64,000 nucleotides of DNA from JALHVH01 sp963773685 (GTDB lineage: Bacteria; Acidobacteriota; Aminicenantia; Aminicenantales; Saccharicenantaceae), in the NCBI GenBank assembly GCA_963773685.1, contig CAVZBY010000013.1, positions 1 through 64,000 on the forward strand. The letters are read 5' to 3'. Shown piece by piece: positions 9,507 to 18,608 of the stretch. Each line of letters opens with the position of its first letter. Position 1 is the stretch's first letter. The notes beneath the pieces were generated by a model that saw nothing but the letters and a program-made list of their open reading frames with translations, searched no databases and was not told the origin of the DNA. Position numbers and translations under genes: made by a program.

Positions 9507-12193
9507 CCCCGGCGGCGGGGACGGGGAAGCGGCTCTTCCTCATCGACGGGAATTCCCTCCTTTACCGGTCCTATTACGCCATCCGGGGGCTCACGAACTC
9601 CAAGGGCTTCCCCACCAACGCCATTTACGGCTTCCTGAGCACCCTGCGGAAGCTCATGGGGACCGAAAAGCCCGATTATCTCGGGATCGTCTTCGACACC
9701 AAGGGGCCGACGCTCCGCCATCAGGCCTTCAAGGACTACAAGGCCCACCGGAAGCCCATGCCGGAAGACCTCGTGGTCCAGGTCCCGGTCCTCAAGGAGC
9801 TCATCACCGCCCTCAGGATCCCCCTCTACGAGTCCCCGGATTACGAGGCCGACGACATCCTGGCCAGCCTGGCCCGGATCGCGGGCGGCCGGGGCATCCA
9901 TTCCATCATCGTCACGACGGACAAGGACCTCCTCCAGGTCGTCGACGCGGAAACCTCCGTGTATAACCCCTCCAAGGAGATCACCCTCGACGAGGCGGGC
10001 GTCAAGGAGTTCTTCGGGGTCGAGGCGGCCCGGGTGGCCGACGTCCTGGCGCTCCAGGGGGACCAGTCGGACAATATCCCCGGCGTCCCGGGCATCGGCG
10101 AGAAGACGGCCCGGTCGCTCATCGACGAGTTCGGGACCCTGGAACGCCTCCTGGCCGACACGAGCCGGATCCGCAACCCCAAGGTCAGGGAGAAGATCGA
10201 GCAGAATCTCGATACGCTCGAGCTCAGCCGCCAGCTCGTGACCGTCGAGCGGGGGCTCGACCTCGCCTTCGACCTTCAGGATTTCGCCCCGTGCGAGCCC
10301 GACGCCGTCGAGGCCGCCCGCATCTTCAAGGAGCTGGAATTCGCGTCGCTCCTGGCCGAGTTCGTCAAGAACGCCCCCGAGCGGCCCCGGAAATACGCGA
10401 TCCTCCTCGACGAGAAAGAGCTCGAGGCCCTGGCCGCCGCTCTGAAGAAGGCCGGAAGCTTCGCCCTCGACACGGAGACCGACAGCCCGTTCCCGACAAA
10501 AGCCAGGCTCGTCGGGATGTCGTTCGCCATGACGCCCGGGGAGGCTTTCTACATCCCGCTCCGGCACGACTACCTCGGTGTCCCGGCCCAGATCCCCGTC
10601 AAGAAGGCCCTGGGCATCCTCAAGGATGTCCTTGAAGACCCGGCCATCAAGAAGACGGGCCAGAACATCAAGTACGACCTCATCGTCCTCCGCGGGGAGG
10701 GCGTCGATCTGCGCGGCATCGAGACGGACACGATGGTCCTCTCCTACCTCCTCGAGCCCAACTGGGGGAAGCACAGCCTCGAAAGGATCTCCCTCCATTA
10801 TCTGGGGACCGCGAAACAGCCTTACGACGGCATCGCGGGCAAAGGGAAGAAGCAGGTGACCCTGGACAAGGTCGGGATCGAGGCGGTCGGCCCGTACGCC
10901 TGTCTGGACGCGGACCTCGCCCTCGAGCTGGGCGGGTGTCTCGAGGCCAAGGTCCGGGAAGCCGGGCTCGACGGCCTCTATCGGGACATCGAACGGCCCC
11001 TCATCGATCTCCTCGCCCGGATGGAGGTCTGGGGCGTCAAGGTCGACAAGAAGGCCCTCAATGAGCTGTCCGACGGATTCGGCGCGGACCTCAGACGTCT
11101 CGAGAAGACGATCTACGAGCTGGCCGGCACGGAATTCAACATCAATTCCCCGCAACAGCTCGCCGACATCCTCTTCCGGAAGCTCAACCTGCCCGCCACG
11201 AAGAAGACAAAGATCAACAAGGGGTTCTCGACCTCCATCGACATCCTCCAGGAGCTCGCCCCGCTCCATCCCCTGGCCAAAGAGGTCCTCGAATACCGGC
11301 AGGCGGCGAAGCTCAAGTCCACGTACGCCGACGCCCTGCCCGAGCTCATCGACCCCAAGACGGGTCGCATCCATACATGCTACAACCAGACGGTGGCCTC
11401 GACGGGGCGCCTCTCCTCGAGCGAGCCCAACCTCCAGAACATTCCGGCCCGCGGAGAGCTCGGCAAGCGCTTCCGCCGGGCCTTCATCCCCGAGAAGGGC
11501 TGCCTCCTCCTCGCGGCCGACTACTCGCAGATCGAGCTCCGCATCCTGGCCCACCTCTCCGAGGATCCGGCCCTCGTCGCGACGTTCCTGGAGGACAGGG
11601 ACGTCCACGAAGAGACCGCCGCGCGCGTCTTCGGCGCGAACGCCGGGCTCTTCCCGGACGAGATGCGCCGGCGGGCCAAGATCATCAACTTCTCCATCAT
11701 CTACGGCACATCGGCCTTTTCGCTGGCCAAGGAGCTCGGGACCTCGGCGGGAGAGGCCCAGCAATTCATCGACCGCTATTACGAGAAATACCCCAAGGTC
11801 CTGGAGTATCTGGAGCGGCGGGTCGAAGAGGCCAAGAAGAAGGGGTTCTCCGAGACCATCTTCGGCCGCATCCGCCAGGTCCCCGAGCTCAGGAACCCGG
11901 ACCGGAACATCCAGCAGGCCGGGCGGCGCATCGCCCTGAACATGCCCATCCAGGGCTCCGCCGCGGACATCATGAAGAAGGCGATGCTCGACGTCTGGCG
12001 CGAAATGGAGAAGCGGAAGCTCAAGGCCAAGATGATCCTCCAGGTCCACGACGAGCTCGTCTTCGAGGTCCCCGAGGCCGAGCGCAATGCCGTCGGGGCC
12101 CTCGTCCACGAGCGGCTCGAAAAGGCCTTCGCCCTGCGCGTCCCCCTCAAGGCCCACCTCGGCTGGGGCCCGAACTGGGCCGACGCCAAGTAA
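9503..12193 (+). CDS. polA: DNA polymerase I
   Basis: 896 residues, full length, with no frame breaks. The N-terminal 5'-nuclease domain opens LFLIDGNSLLYRSYYAIRG and has the helix-hairpin-helix GVPGIGEKTARSL. The 3'-5' exonuclease domain looks active, with FALDTETDS, GQNIKYDL and YACLDADLALEL supplying acidic residues. Polymerase motif A is LAADYSQIELRILAHL, motif B is RRRAKIINFSIIYG (Phe at the ddNTP-discriminating position, as in E. coli) and motif C is LQVHDELVFEV. It acts in replication repair and Okazaki fragment maturation. Confidence 0.97.
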   Translation: MTPAAGTGKRLFLIDGNSLLYRSYYAIRGLTNSKGFPTNAIYGFLSTLRKLMGTEKPDYLGIVFDTKGPTLRHQAFKDYKAHRKPMPEDLVVQVPVLKELITALRIPLYESPDYEADDILASLARIAGGRGIHSIIVTTDKDLLQVVDAETSVYNPSKEITLDEAGVKEFFGVEAARVADVLALQGDQSDNIPGVPGIGEKTARSLIDEFGTLERLLADTSRIRNPKVREKIEQNLDTLELSRQLVTVERGLDLAFDLQDFAPCEPDAVEAARIFKELEFASLLAEFVKNAPERPRKYAILLDEKELEALAAALKKAGSFALDTETDSPFPTKARLVGMSFAMTPGEAFYIPLRHDYLGVPAQIPVKKALGILKDVLEDPAIKKTGQNIKYDLIVLRGEGVDLRGIETDTMVLSYLLEPNWGKHSLERISLHYLGTAKQPYDGIAGKGKKQVTLDKVGIEAVGPYACLDADLALELGGCLEAKVREAGLDGLYRDIERPLIDLLARMEVWGVKVDKKALNELSDGFGADLRRLEKTIYELAGTEFNINSPQQLADILFRKLNLPATKKTKINKGFSTSIDILQELAPLHPLAKEVLEYRQAAKLKSTYADALPELIDPKTGRIHTCYNQTVASTGRLSSSEPNLQNIPARGELGKRFRRAFIPEKGCLLLAADYSQIELRILAHLSEDPALVATFLEDRDVHEETAARVFGANAGLFPDEMRRRAKIINFSIIYGTSAFSLAKELGTSAGEAQQFIDRYYEKYPKVLEYLERRVEEAKKKGFSETIFGRIRQVPELRNPDRNIQQAGRRIALNMPIQGSAADIMKKAMLDVWREMEKRKLKAKMILQVHDELVFEVPEAERNAVGALVHERLEKAFALRVPLKAHLGWGPNWADAK

Positions 12194-12669
12194 GGGGCAA
12201 ATCCCCCCAACCCCCCTTTTCCAAAGGGGGGTATCGGTCCCCCCATCGCCCCCTAAACCCCCCTTTAGGAAAGGGGGAAAATCAGCCCGCGGCCATCCTA
12301 AGATTCCCCCCATTAGTAAAGGTGGAAAACCAAGCCCACGCCAATCCAGGGGCATGCACCCAAGGAAGCCCCCTCTGAGCCCCCTTGGAAAAGGCGGGCC
12401 TGCGTCATCGTCCCCTCTTTGGGTTGGTGGGAAATCAGCCCGAGGCCATCCTAAGATTCCCCCCTAACGAGAAAGAGAGAGCAGGCCGCGTCGTCAAGAG
12501 GAATATGGCGGCCTCAGAATACCCCCCTTTGGAAAAGGGGGGCCAAGGGGGGATTTGCCTTCCCCCCATAAATCCCCGCCCCCAACCCTCCGTTCAGCGA
12601 CGGGGGGAGCAATTTTCCATGACGATCGCGTAACTCTTTCTTTTTCGCCGACCCTATGCTATAAGCCGA
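12194..12669. repeat. intergenic array of decayed CCCCCTTT palindromes
   Basis: This 476-base gap holds no gene. It contains at least five CCCCCCTTT / AAAGGGGG hairpin units, from 12202 to about 12556. A direct repeat of roughly 35 bases beginning AAATCAGCCCG occurs at about 12279 and again at 12432, a spacing of 153. The pattern suggests past duplication of the unit followed by decay. Confidence 0.7.
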
Positions 12670-13983
12670 ATGGACCCGGAAGAGGCCCAGGAATCCGGGC
12701 GGGCGGCGATCATGATGCAAGAACCGGACCTCAAGATGTTCCTCTATTTCTCCGAGCTTCTGGGCCGGTCCGTCGTCGATTCCGAGGGGCGGACGGTCGG
12801 CAAGCTCGCCGACCTCAAGGTCCGGCTCGGGGAGCTCTTCCCCAAGGTCACGTCGATCGTCGTCCGGAAGCGGCGCGGCGGCAAGCCCGGCGCCCTGGCC
12901 TGGGACGACGTCGAGAGCATCGACGGCATTCTCCTGACCCTGAAGCCCGGCGCCGCGGACCGGCTCACGCCCGTCACGGTATCCAACGAGGAGATCCTGC
13001 TCCGCGAGGACCTTCTGGACAAGCAGGTCGTGGACACGTTCGGGGCCAAGATCGAGCGGGTCAACGACGTCCACCTCATCATCGTCAACCGCGACCTCCG
13101 GACGGTCCACGTCGACTTCGGGCCGCGCGGCATCCTCCGGCGGCTCGGCTGGCTCAAGTCCGTGGACCGGTTCACGGGATGGCTCTTCGCCTATACCTTC
13201 CCGGAGAAGATGATCTCCTGGAAGTACGTCCAGCCGCTGGCCAGCGACCCCAAGAGGAACCTCAAGCTCAACGTCACGCTCCGCAAGCTCCACGAGCTCC
13301 ACCCGTCCGACCTCGCCGACATCATCGAGGAGCTCGACCAGGCGAACCGGTCGTCGGTCTTCAAGAGCCTGGACCTCGAGACGGCCGCCGAGACCCTGCA
13401 GGAGGTCGATCCCAAGCTCCAGATGTCCCTGCTCGAAACGGCCTCCGACGAGAAGCTCTCCGACATCCTCGAGGAGATGGAGCCCGACGAGGCCACCGAC
13501 ATCCTGGCCGACCTCCCCGAAGAGAAGAAGCAGAAGCTCATCCGGACGATGGAGAAGCCCTACCGGCAGACCGTCGAGGACCTCCTACGCTACGAGGAGG
13601 GGACGGCCGGCAGTATCATGACCAAGGATTTCCTGGCCCTCCCCAGGGACGCGACTATAGGGACCGCCGTCGACGAGTTCAAGGTCTCGTCCCATCCCCT
13701 GGAGACCGTGGCCTATATTTATGTGGTCGACGAGGCCAAGCGGCCGCTCGGCGTCATCACCCTGCGCCATCTCCTCCTCTGCCCCCGCGAGGACCCGCTG
13801 GGCAAGCTCATGAACCCGCACTTGATCAAGGCCGGGGTCGAGGACGACCTGGCGACCGTGGCCGAGCTCTTCACGAAGTACAAATTCATCGAAATCCCCG
13901 TCGTCGACGAGGAAGGCGTCCTCCAGGGGATCATCACCCTGCAGGACATCGTCAAGGCCAAGCCCGAGGAGCTTCAGGACTAG
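12670..13983 (+). CDS. soluble MgtE-N / CBS protein with PRC-barrel domains
   Basis: 437 residues with no membrane helices. Residues about 15-170 look like two PRC-barrel units (RSVVDSEGRTVGKLADLKV; DTFGAKIERVNDVHLI). About 200-310 is the MgtE_N superhelix (LHPSDLADIIEELD ... EEMEPDEATDILADL). About 315-437 is a CBS pair (AGSIMTKDFLALPRDAT ... FIEIPVVDEEGVLQGII). In MgtE these cytosolic domains sense Mg2+ and gate the pore, but the transmembrane domain is absent here. It sits eleven bases before an NRAMP-like transporter, so I infer that it regulates that partner. ATG 12715 is an alternative start. Confidence 0.85.
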   Translation: MDPEEAQESGRAAIMMQEPDLKMFLYFSELLGRSVVDSEGRTVGKLADLKVRLGELFPKVTSIVVRKRRGGKPGALAWDDVESIDGILLTLKPGAADRLTPVTVSNEEILLREDLLDKQVVDTFGAKIERVNDVHLIIVNRDLRTVHVDFGPRGILRRLGWLKSVDRFTGWLFAYTFPEKMISWKYVQPLASDPKRNLKLNVTLRKLHELHPSDLADIIEELDQANRSSVFKSLDLETAAETLQEVDPKLQMSLLETASDEKLSDILEEMEPDEATDILADLPEEKKQKLIRTMEKPYRQTVEDLLRYEEGTAGSIMTKDFLALPRDATIGTAVDEFKVSSHPLETVAYIYVVDEAKRPLGVITLRHLLLCPREDPLGKLMNPHLIKAGVEDDLATVAELFTKYKFIEIPVVDEEGVLQGIITLQDIVKAKPEELQD

Positions 13984-13994
13984 GGGCGGGAACG

Positions 13995-15236
13995 ATGAGA
14001 CTGCCGAACATGAAGAACCGCTGGAAGGGGCTCCTCCTGTTCTTCGCCGTCGCCGGGCCGGGAATCATCACCTCGAACGTGGACAACGACGCGGGCGGCA
14101 TCGCGACGTATTCCATGGCCGGCTCCCATTTCGGGAACGGGCTCCTCTGGTCGCTCATCCCCATCATGCTCGCCCTCGTCGTCGTCCAGGAGATGAGCGC
14201 CCGGATGGGCGTCGTCACCGGCAAGGGGCTGTCCGACCTCATCCGCGAGCGGTTCGGGGTCAAGGTCACGGTTTACGTCCTCATCGGCGTCGTCCTGACC
14301 AACTTCGGCAACGTCATCGCCGAATTCGCCGGGGTCGCGTCGAGCCTGGAGATCTTCCGCGTCCCGAAGTACGTGTCGGTCCCGGCAAGCGCCCTGTTCG
14401 TCTGGCTGCTCGTCGTCAAGGGAACCTACCGGTCGGTGGAGAAGATCTTCCTTTACGCCTGCCTTTTCTACGTCACCTACATCGTCTCCGGCATCCTGGC
14501 CAAGCCGGACTGGGGAGAGATCGGGACGAGCCTCGTCCGGCCCTCGCTTGACCTATCGTCCGGCGCGCTGGCGATGATCATCGGCCTCGTCGGGACGACC
14601 ATCGCCCCGTGGATGCAGTTCTATCTCCAGGCGTCCATCGTCGAGAAGAACGTCCTGGTCAAGGACTACAAGCACTCGCGCCTCGACGTCATCCTCGGGA
14701 GCGTCGTCGTGACCGTCGTCGCCGGCTTCATCGTCCTGACCTGCGCGGCGACCCTGTTCAAGGCGGGGGTCAAGGTGGAGACGGCCGCCGACGCCGCCTT
14801 GGCCCTGGCCCCGCTCGCCGGGAAGTACTGCTCGGCGCTCTTCGCCTTCGGATTGCTCAACGCCTCGCTGTTCGCCGCCTCCATCCTGCCGCTCTCGACC
14901 GCCTTCCTCGTCTGCGAGGGCATGGGCTGGGAGACGGGCATCGATAAGAAGTTCTCCGAAGCCCCGCAGTTCTACGGGCTCTACTCCCTCCTCATCTTCC
15001 TCGGCGCCGGGATCATCCTCCTCCCCGGCATCCCCCTCTTCTCGGTCATGTACATCTCGCAGGTCGTCAACGGGATCGTCCTGCCGGCCATCCTGGTCTT
15101 CATGATCCTCCTCATCAGCAATAAGAAGCTGATGGGGGAGTACGCGAACAAGAAGGGTTGGAACATCATTTCCTGGGCTACGGTCGTCATCCTCTCCGCC
15201 CTGACCGTGGCCTATATCGTCACGCTGATCCTGTAA
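13995..15236 (+). CDS. NRAMP-family divalent cation transporter with altered metal site
   Basis: 413 residues, about eleven hydrophobic helices, starting MRLPNMKNRWKGLLLFFAVA. In TM1, where classical NRAMP proteins have Asp-Pro-Gly-Asn, this protein has DAGG (SNVDNDAGGIATYS). In TM6, where they have Met-Pro-His, it has APW (GTTIAPWMQFY). Loss of the methionine that selects transition metals is a feature of NRAMP-related Mg2+ transporters, so Mg2+ transport is plausible but unproven. It follows the MgtE-type regulator, forming a likely two-gene operon. Confidence 0.82.
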   Translation: MRLPNMKNRWKGLLLFFAVAGPGIITSNVDNDAGGIATYSMAGSHFGNGLLWSLIPIMLALVVVQEMSARMGVVTGKGLSDLIRERFGVKVTVYVLIGVVLTNFGNVIAEFAGVASSLEIFRVPKYVSVPASALFVWLLVVKGTYRSVEKIFLYACLFYVTYIVSGILAKPDWGEIGTSLVRPSLDLSSGALAMIIGLVGTTIAPWMQFYLQASIVEKNVLVKDYKHSRLDVILGSVVVTVVAGFIVLTCAATLFKAGVKVETAADAALALAPLAGKYCSALFAFGLLNASLFAASILPLSTAFLVCEGMGWETGIDKKFSEAPQFYGLYSLLIFLGAGIILLPGIPLFSVMYISQVVNGIVLPAILVFMILLISNKKLMGEYANKKGWNIISWATVVILSALTVAYIVTLIL

Positions 15237-15255
15237 GGGGTCTGACCCTTTCCCG

Positions 15256-16707
15256 CTACCATCCCTGGGCGTACTTTTGGACCTTGTTTTCGGTTTCGGC
15301 CGGGATGAGGCCTCTGTGCATCTCGTCGGCGACCTCATGACACGTTCCGATGATGACATCCGCCTGCGATTCGGAGAGGACGAGCGGGGGGTGCATGCGA
15401 ATGACGCTCTGCTTGTTTCCGAAATAGCCGGGATACAGCCCCTTTTCGACGCACCGGTAGGCGAAGATCTTTCCGGCGTACCTGTTCTTCGATATGTCGA
15501 TCTCGATGCCGATCTGCAGGCCCCGGCCCCTGGCCTCGACGACCACGTCGGGGTATTTCTTCTCCATGTCCTTGAGGCCGGCCAAAAGCCTATCCCCGAC
15601 TCTCCGGGCGTTGGCGGCGAGGCCGTCCCGCTCGATGATCTCGATCGTCTTGCAGGCGACGGCCGCCGAAGGAGGATGCCCGCTGTACGTGAACACGTGC
15701 TGAACGGCTTCCAGAGAATCCAGGACCTCCGCCCGTCCGGTCAGCGTCGAGACGGGAGCGTAGCCGCCCGACAGCCCCTTGGCGCTCACCATCATGTCCG
15801 GGACGATGCCCTCATGCATGTAGGACCACCACCGGCCCGTGCGGCCCATGCCGCTCTGCACCTCGTCGCAAATCAGGAGCACACCGTACGCGTCTAGCAG
15901 TTCCCGGAGACGGAGAAAGAACCCTTCGGCGGGCAGGAGGTTCCCGCCGTCGCCCTGGAGGCATTCCGCCATGACGGCCCCCACCTTGCCGAAGGAAAGG
16001 ACCGATTCGATATTACGGAGGGTCCTGTCCCTGCCCGCGGCGGAGACCGGAAAATCCGTTTTGATGAAGTTCAGGTCTTCCTGGGGATAGAGGCCGACGT
16101 TGACCGCGGGGAAGCCCGAAGCCGCCTGGGAGAGGCCGGTCGAGCCGTGATAAGCCTGTCGGAAGGAGATGATCCCCGACCGGCCCGTGAACCGGCGCGC
16201 CGCCTCGATGGCCCCTTCGTTGGCGTCGGAACCCGAGAGGCCGACGATCGTCTTTCTGGGAAAATCGGCCGGCATCAATCGATTGAGCGTTTCGGCCAGC
16301 CGGACGCAGGGCTCGTTGGCGGAATAGACCAGGCAGGTATGCTGCATTCGCGAGGCCTCATCGTAATAAGCCTGGGCGACCTCGTCACGGCCGTAGCCCA
16401 GGACGTTCGAAGACGCCGCCGCGAGACAGTCCAAGTAGACGTTGCCGTCGAGGTCCTGAATATGGACCCCGTTGCCGGCCGCCAGGCAAATGCTATAAAG
16501 CCCGGCGTAGTTCGTCCGGCCGAGCGCCTTTTTGGTCCTTTCCAACAAAGCCAGAGACTTGGGGCCCGGCGGCGGGACCTTCATGCTGATCTTGGGTTCT
16601 AACCGCCGGTCGGTCGCCGCCAGTGTCGTCCCTCCTGTCATCGCGGCCCACAGCGCCGCCCCCGTCATCGACTTTACGGCATCCCGTCGGGTCAGAGGAT
16701 GACTCAT
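15256..16707 (-). CDS. class III PLP aminotransferase with Tat signal
   Basis: Start chosen at 16707, behind GGAGGG. It gives MSHPLTRRDAVKSMTGAALW, a twin-arginine signal with a hydrophobic stretch ending near LAA, so the enzyme is predicted to be exported. The mature part is a full class III (ornithine / glutamate-semialdehyde type) aminotransferase: LSGSDANEGAIEAAR, LICDEVQSGMGRTG for the PLP ring and the catalytic lysine in VSAKGLSGGYAP. 483 residues, frame intact. PLP enzymes are rarely exported. It could act on a periplasmic amine or be an exported mutase. Substrate unknown. Confidence 0.82.
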   Translation of the reverse strand: MSHPLTRRDAVKSMTGAALWAAMTGGTTLAATDRRLEPKISMKVPPPGPKSLALLERTKKALGRTNYAGLYSICLAAGNGVHIQDLDGNVYLDCLAAASSNVLGYGRDEVAQAYYDEASRMQHTCLVYSANEPCVRLAETLNRLMPADFPRKTIVGLSGSDANEGAIEAARRFTGRSGIISFRQAYHGSTGLSQAASGFPAVNVGLYPQEDLNFIKTDFPVSAAGRDRTLRNIESVLSFGKVGAVMAECLQGDGGNLLPAEGFFLRLRELLDAYGVLLICDEVQSGMGRTGRWWSYMHEGIVPDMMVSAKGLSGGYAPVSTLTGRAEVLDSLEAVQHVFTYSGHPPSAAVACKTIEIIERDGLAANARRVGDRLLAGLKDMEKKYPDVVVEARGRGLQIGIEIDISKNRYAGKIFAYRCVEKGLYPGYFGNKQSVIRMHPPLVLSESQADVIIGTCHEVADEMHRGLIPAETENKVQKYAQGW

Positions 16708-16746
16708 GTTACGCCCTCCCTCCAAGATCGATCCACGGCCGAGCCC

Positions 16747-16776
16747 CTTATATGTTGGGGGGTCGGGCCCTGTCAA
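16747..16776 (-). promoter_or_regulatory. promoter for the exported aminotransferase
   Basis: On the minus strand TTGACA (16771-16776), 18-base spacer, TATAAG (16747-16752), followed 40 bases later by the ATG at 16707 with its GGAGGG site. Confidence 0.55.
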
Positions 16777-16811
16777 GCCTTTTCGGGTCCCGAAGACGCT
16801 CCTCGTCATCT

Positions 16812-16842
16812 TGCCGGGTTCCGGCTAAGTTGTGCTATAATA
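16812..16842 (+). promoter_or_regulatory. possible promoter for the FmdB-type gene
   Basis: TATAAT at 16837-16842, with a weak TTGCCG at 16812-16817 and a long 19-base spacer. The start codon is at 16878. Confidence 0.4.
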
Positions 16843-16877
16843 TACGACTTAAACAAGGATATCGCGAGAGAACGACG

Positions 16878-17225
16878 ATGCCGATACATGAATACAAGTG
16901 CCAGGCCTGCGGCTGCCGGACCGAAGCCCTGCAGAAGCTCAGGGACAAACCCCTCCAAAAATGCACGAAATGCGGCGGCCCGCTGGTGAAGCTCATCTCT
17001 TCGCCCGCCATCCAATTCAAGGGCTCGGGCTTCTACATCACGGATTACGCCCACAAGAACATCCCGACCAAGGAAGAGAAGGCCCGGGACAGCAAACCGG
17101 TCGAAAAGCCTGCAGACAAGCCCGCAGAGAAGACCGCGGAAAAGACCGGGGCGAAGTCCGAAGCCAAGGCGGAACCCGCCAAGCCCGCCGCCAAGAAGGA
17201 CGCGTCGTCCTCCGCGGCGGACTAA
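16878..17225 (+). CDS. FmdB-family zinc ribbon protein
   Basis: 115 residues. It opens MPIHEYKCQACGCRTEALQK and has a second pair, CTKCGG, so the N-terminal 45 residues form the four-cysteine FmdB ribbon; GSGFYITDY is also typical. From about residue 65 the chain is a low-complexity Lys/Ala/Glu/Pro tail. FmdB proteins are proposed regulators, but their targets are unclear. It is a single gene, divergent from the aminotransferase. Confidence 0.88.
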   Translation: MPIHEYKCQACGCRTEALQKLRDKPLQKCTKCGGPLVKLISSPAIQFKGSGFYITDYAHKNIPTKEEKARDSKPVEKPADKPAEKTAEKTGAKSEAKAEPAKPAAKKDASSSAAD

Positions 17226-17240
17226 GTCGCCCCGAAATAT

Positions 17241-17328
17241 CGGGACACAATACCCATTTCCTAATTTATTCAGGGGCGTTGTCTGCCCCGAGAGTTTTCG
17301 TTAATTCGGAAATTGGTATTGTGTCCCC
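17241..17328. repeat. inverted repeat with GGGACACAATACC ends
   Basis: Arms at 17242-17262 and 17308-17327 are near-perfect reverse complements (GGGGACACAATACC.ATTTCC). They enclose an inner stem, GGGGC / GCCCC. A single related arm is present at 25820. The element looks like a small non-autonomous mobile or REP-type unit; no transposase is nearby. Confidence 0.6.
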
Positions 17329-17469
17329 TATTTCTTTCCGCTGGGACAGGTCGTCGTCGGGATAGACGACCGCGATCCAAGGCATATCATTCGAAACGAC
17401 ACGGCCTCGCCATTCCAGCGTGCCCTCGCCGTTCTCGAACCGTTCGCAGGAGCGCGCCGATCTCCGGCC

Positions 17470-18582
17470 TCAGCGGCGGGGCCCCGGGTGGATCGCCTTT
17501 TCGAAGGCGGCCCAGCCCGCCTCGGTCATCCGGTCGGGGGTGAACAGGCAGATCCCGGCCGCGCCGTTCTCCATGGACTCCCGGACGGCGGCCTCGATCT
17601 CTTCGGGCACCAGGCCATGATTCTCCGGGTCGGGCTCGGAAGCCTTGGCGGCGGGGTCGGGGCAGATGAAGAGTCCGCTCCAAAGCGGCCGCTTCCCGCC
17701 AAGAGCCGCGACTCCTTCTTTGCACATGGCGCCGATCCACGCCGTCCCCTCGAGATAGAAATCGTTATAGTTCATCGGGAAAAAGGCGTCGATGTCCCAC
17801 TTGTCCCATTCCTGCCGGACGATCTTCTTCGCGATGGAATCCGGCCCCGGGAACACGGCGGCCGTGATGCGCTTGTTTTTCGCGCGAACGACCTTGGCCA
17901 GGCGGTCGACCAGGCTCGTGATGAGGTCGTAGCGGAACTGCTTCCACTCCTCGACCTGTGACGGATCCTTGATGGTCCGGATATCGATGCCTGTCTTCGC
18001 TTTGAATCCGGCGACGCACACGTCGCAATAGCAATAGTCGAATTGCGGAAATTCGCGGTCCATGACCAGGCCGTATTTCTTCCACAGGCCTCGGGCCAGG
18101 ATGACGTCCGGGAACCGGATGAAGTCGAGATGGATGCCGTCGACCTCCGGGACGTCCGCGACCCGCCCGTACAGGTCGGCCAGGAACAGGAACACCTCCT
18201 CCCGGGCGGGGCAGAGGAACTTGTAGTGATCGACGTAGGCCGGCTTGTCGAACGCCGATTGGCCGAGCCCGTTGACGGCGTACCACCCGCGTTCGAGCTT
18301 GGGGTTCGGCTCCTGGACGAGCGTGGGGATCCACGCCTCGAACTCCATGCCCGCCGCTTTGACGGCCTTGCCGACCCACCGGTACGTTTCGGGATCGTGC
18401 CCCGCCGAGTACAGGATGCCGTCGATCCCCTTCTTCTTGAGCCCGGCGAACTTGTCGACGAGCTGGGCATCCGTTGCCTGTTTGGGCCCGCTGAGCCAGG
18501 CATAACAGGGGACCTTGGCCTCGGGGCGCGGACCGCCGGACATCACCATGAGAACCGCTGCGGAGGCGATGATCTTGATCAT
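17470..18582 (-). CDS. secreted glycosidase-like protein (GH10-like TIM barrel)
   Basis: 370 residues with a short hydrophobic N-terminus (MIKIIASAAVLMVMSGG). The fold signals are those of the glycosyl-hydrolase-like family: a strand-rich barrel with DGIHLDFIRFPDV near residue 150, KNKRITAAVFPGPDS and DAFFPMNYNDFY. It resembles proteins annotated as family 10 glycosidase-like. The catalytic residues cannot be assigned with confidence, and it may bind rather than cleave sugars. Last gene of the seven-gene catabolic operon, 26 bases after the symporter. Confidence 0.65.
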   Translation of the reverse strand: MIKIIASAAVLMVMSGGPRPEAKVPCYAWLSGPKQATDAQLVDKFAGLKKKGIDGILYSAGHDPETYRWVGKAVKAAGMEFEAWIPTLVQEPNPKLERGWYAVNGLGQSAFDKPAYVDHYKFLCPAREEVFLFLADLYGRVADVPEVDGIHLDFIRFPDVILARGLWKKYGLVMDREFPQFDYCYCDVCVAGFKAKTGIDIRTIKDPSQVEEWKQFRYDLITSLVDRLAKVVRAKNKRITAAVFPGPDSIAKKIVRQEWDKWDIDAFFPMNYNDFYLEGTAWIGAMCKEGVAALGGKRPLWSGLFICPDPAAKASEPDPENHGLVPEEIEAAVRESMENGAAGICLFTPDRMTEAGWAAFEKAIHPGPRR

Positions 18583-18608
18583 CTTACCTGCCTTTCATCC
18601 TTAATTAT

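Noticed and set aside
9368..12355. A 995-residue minus-strand ORF opposite polA
   Set aside because: It is a GC-rich antisense shadow with low-complexity composition and no family motif.
12194..12669. A CRISPR array
   Set aside because: Repeats are palindromic, diverged, unequally spaced and lack unique spacers of constant length; no cas genes.
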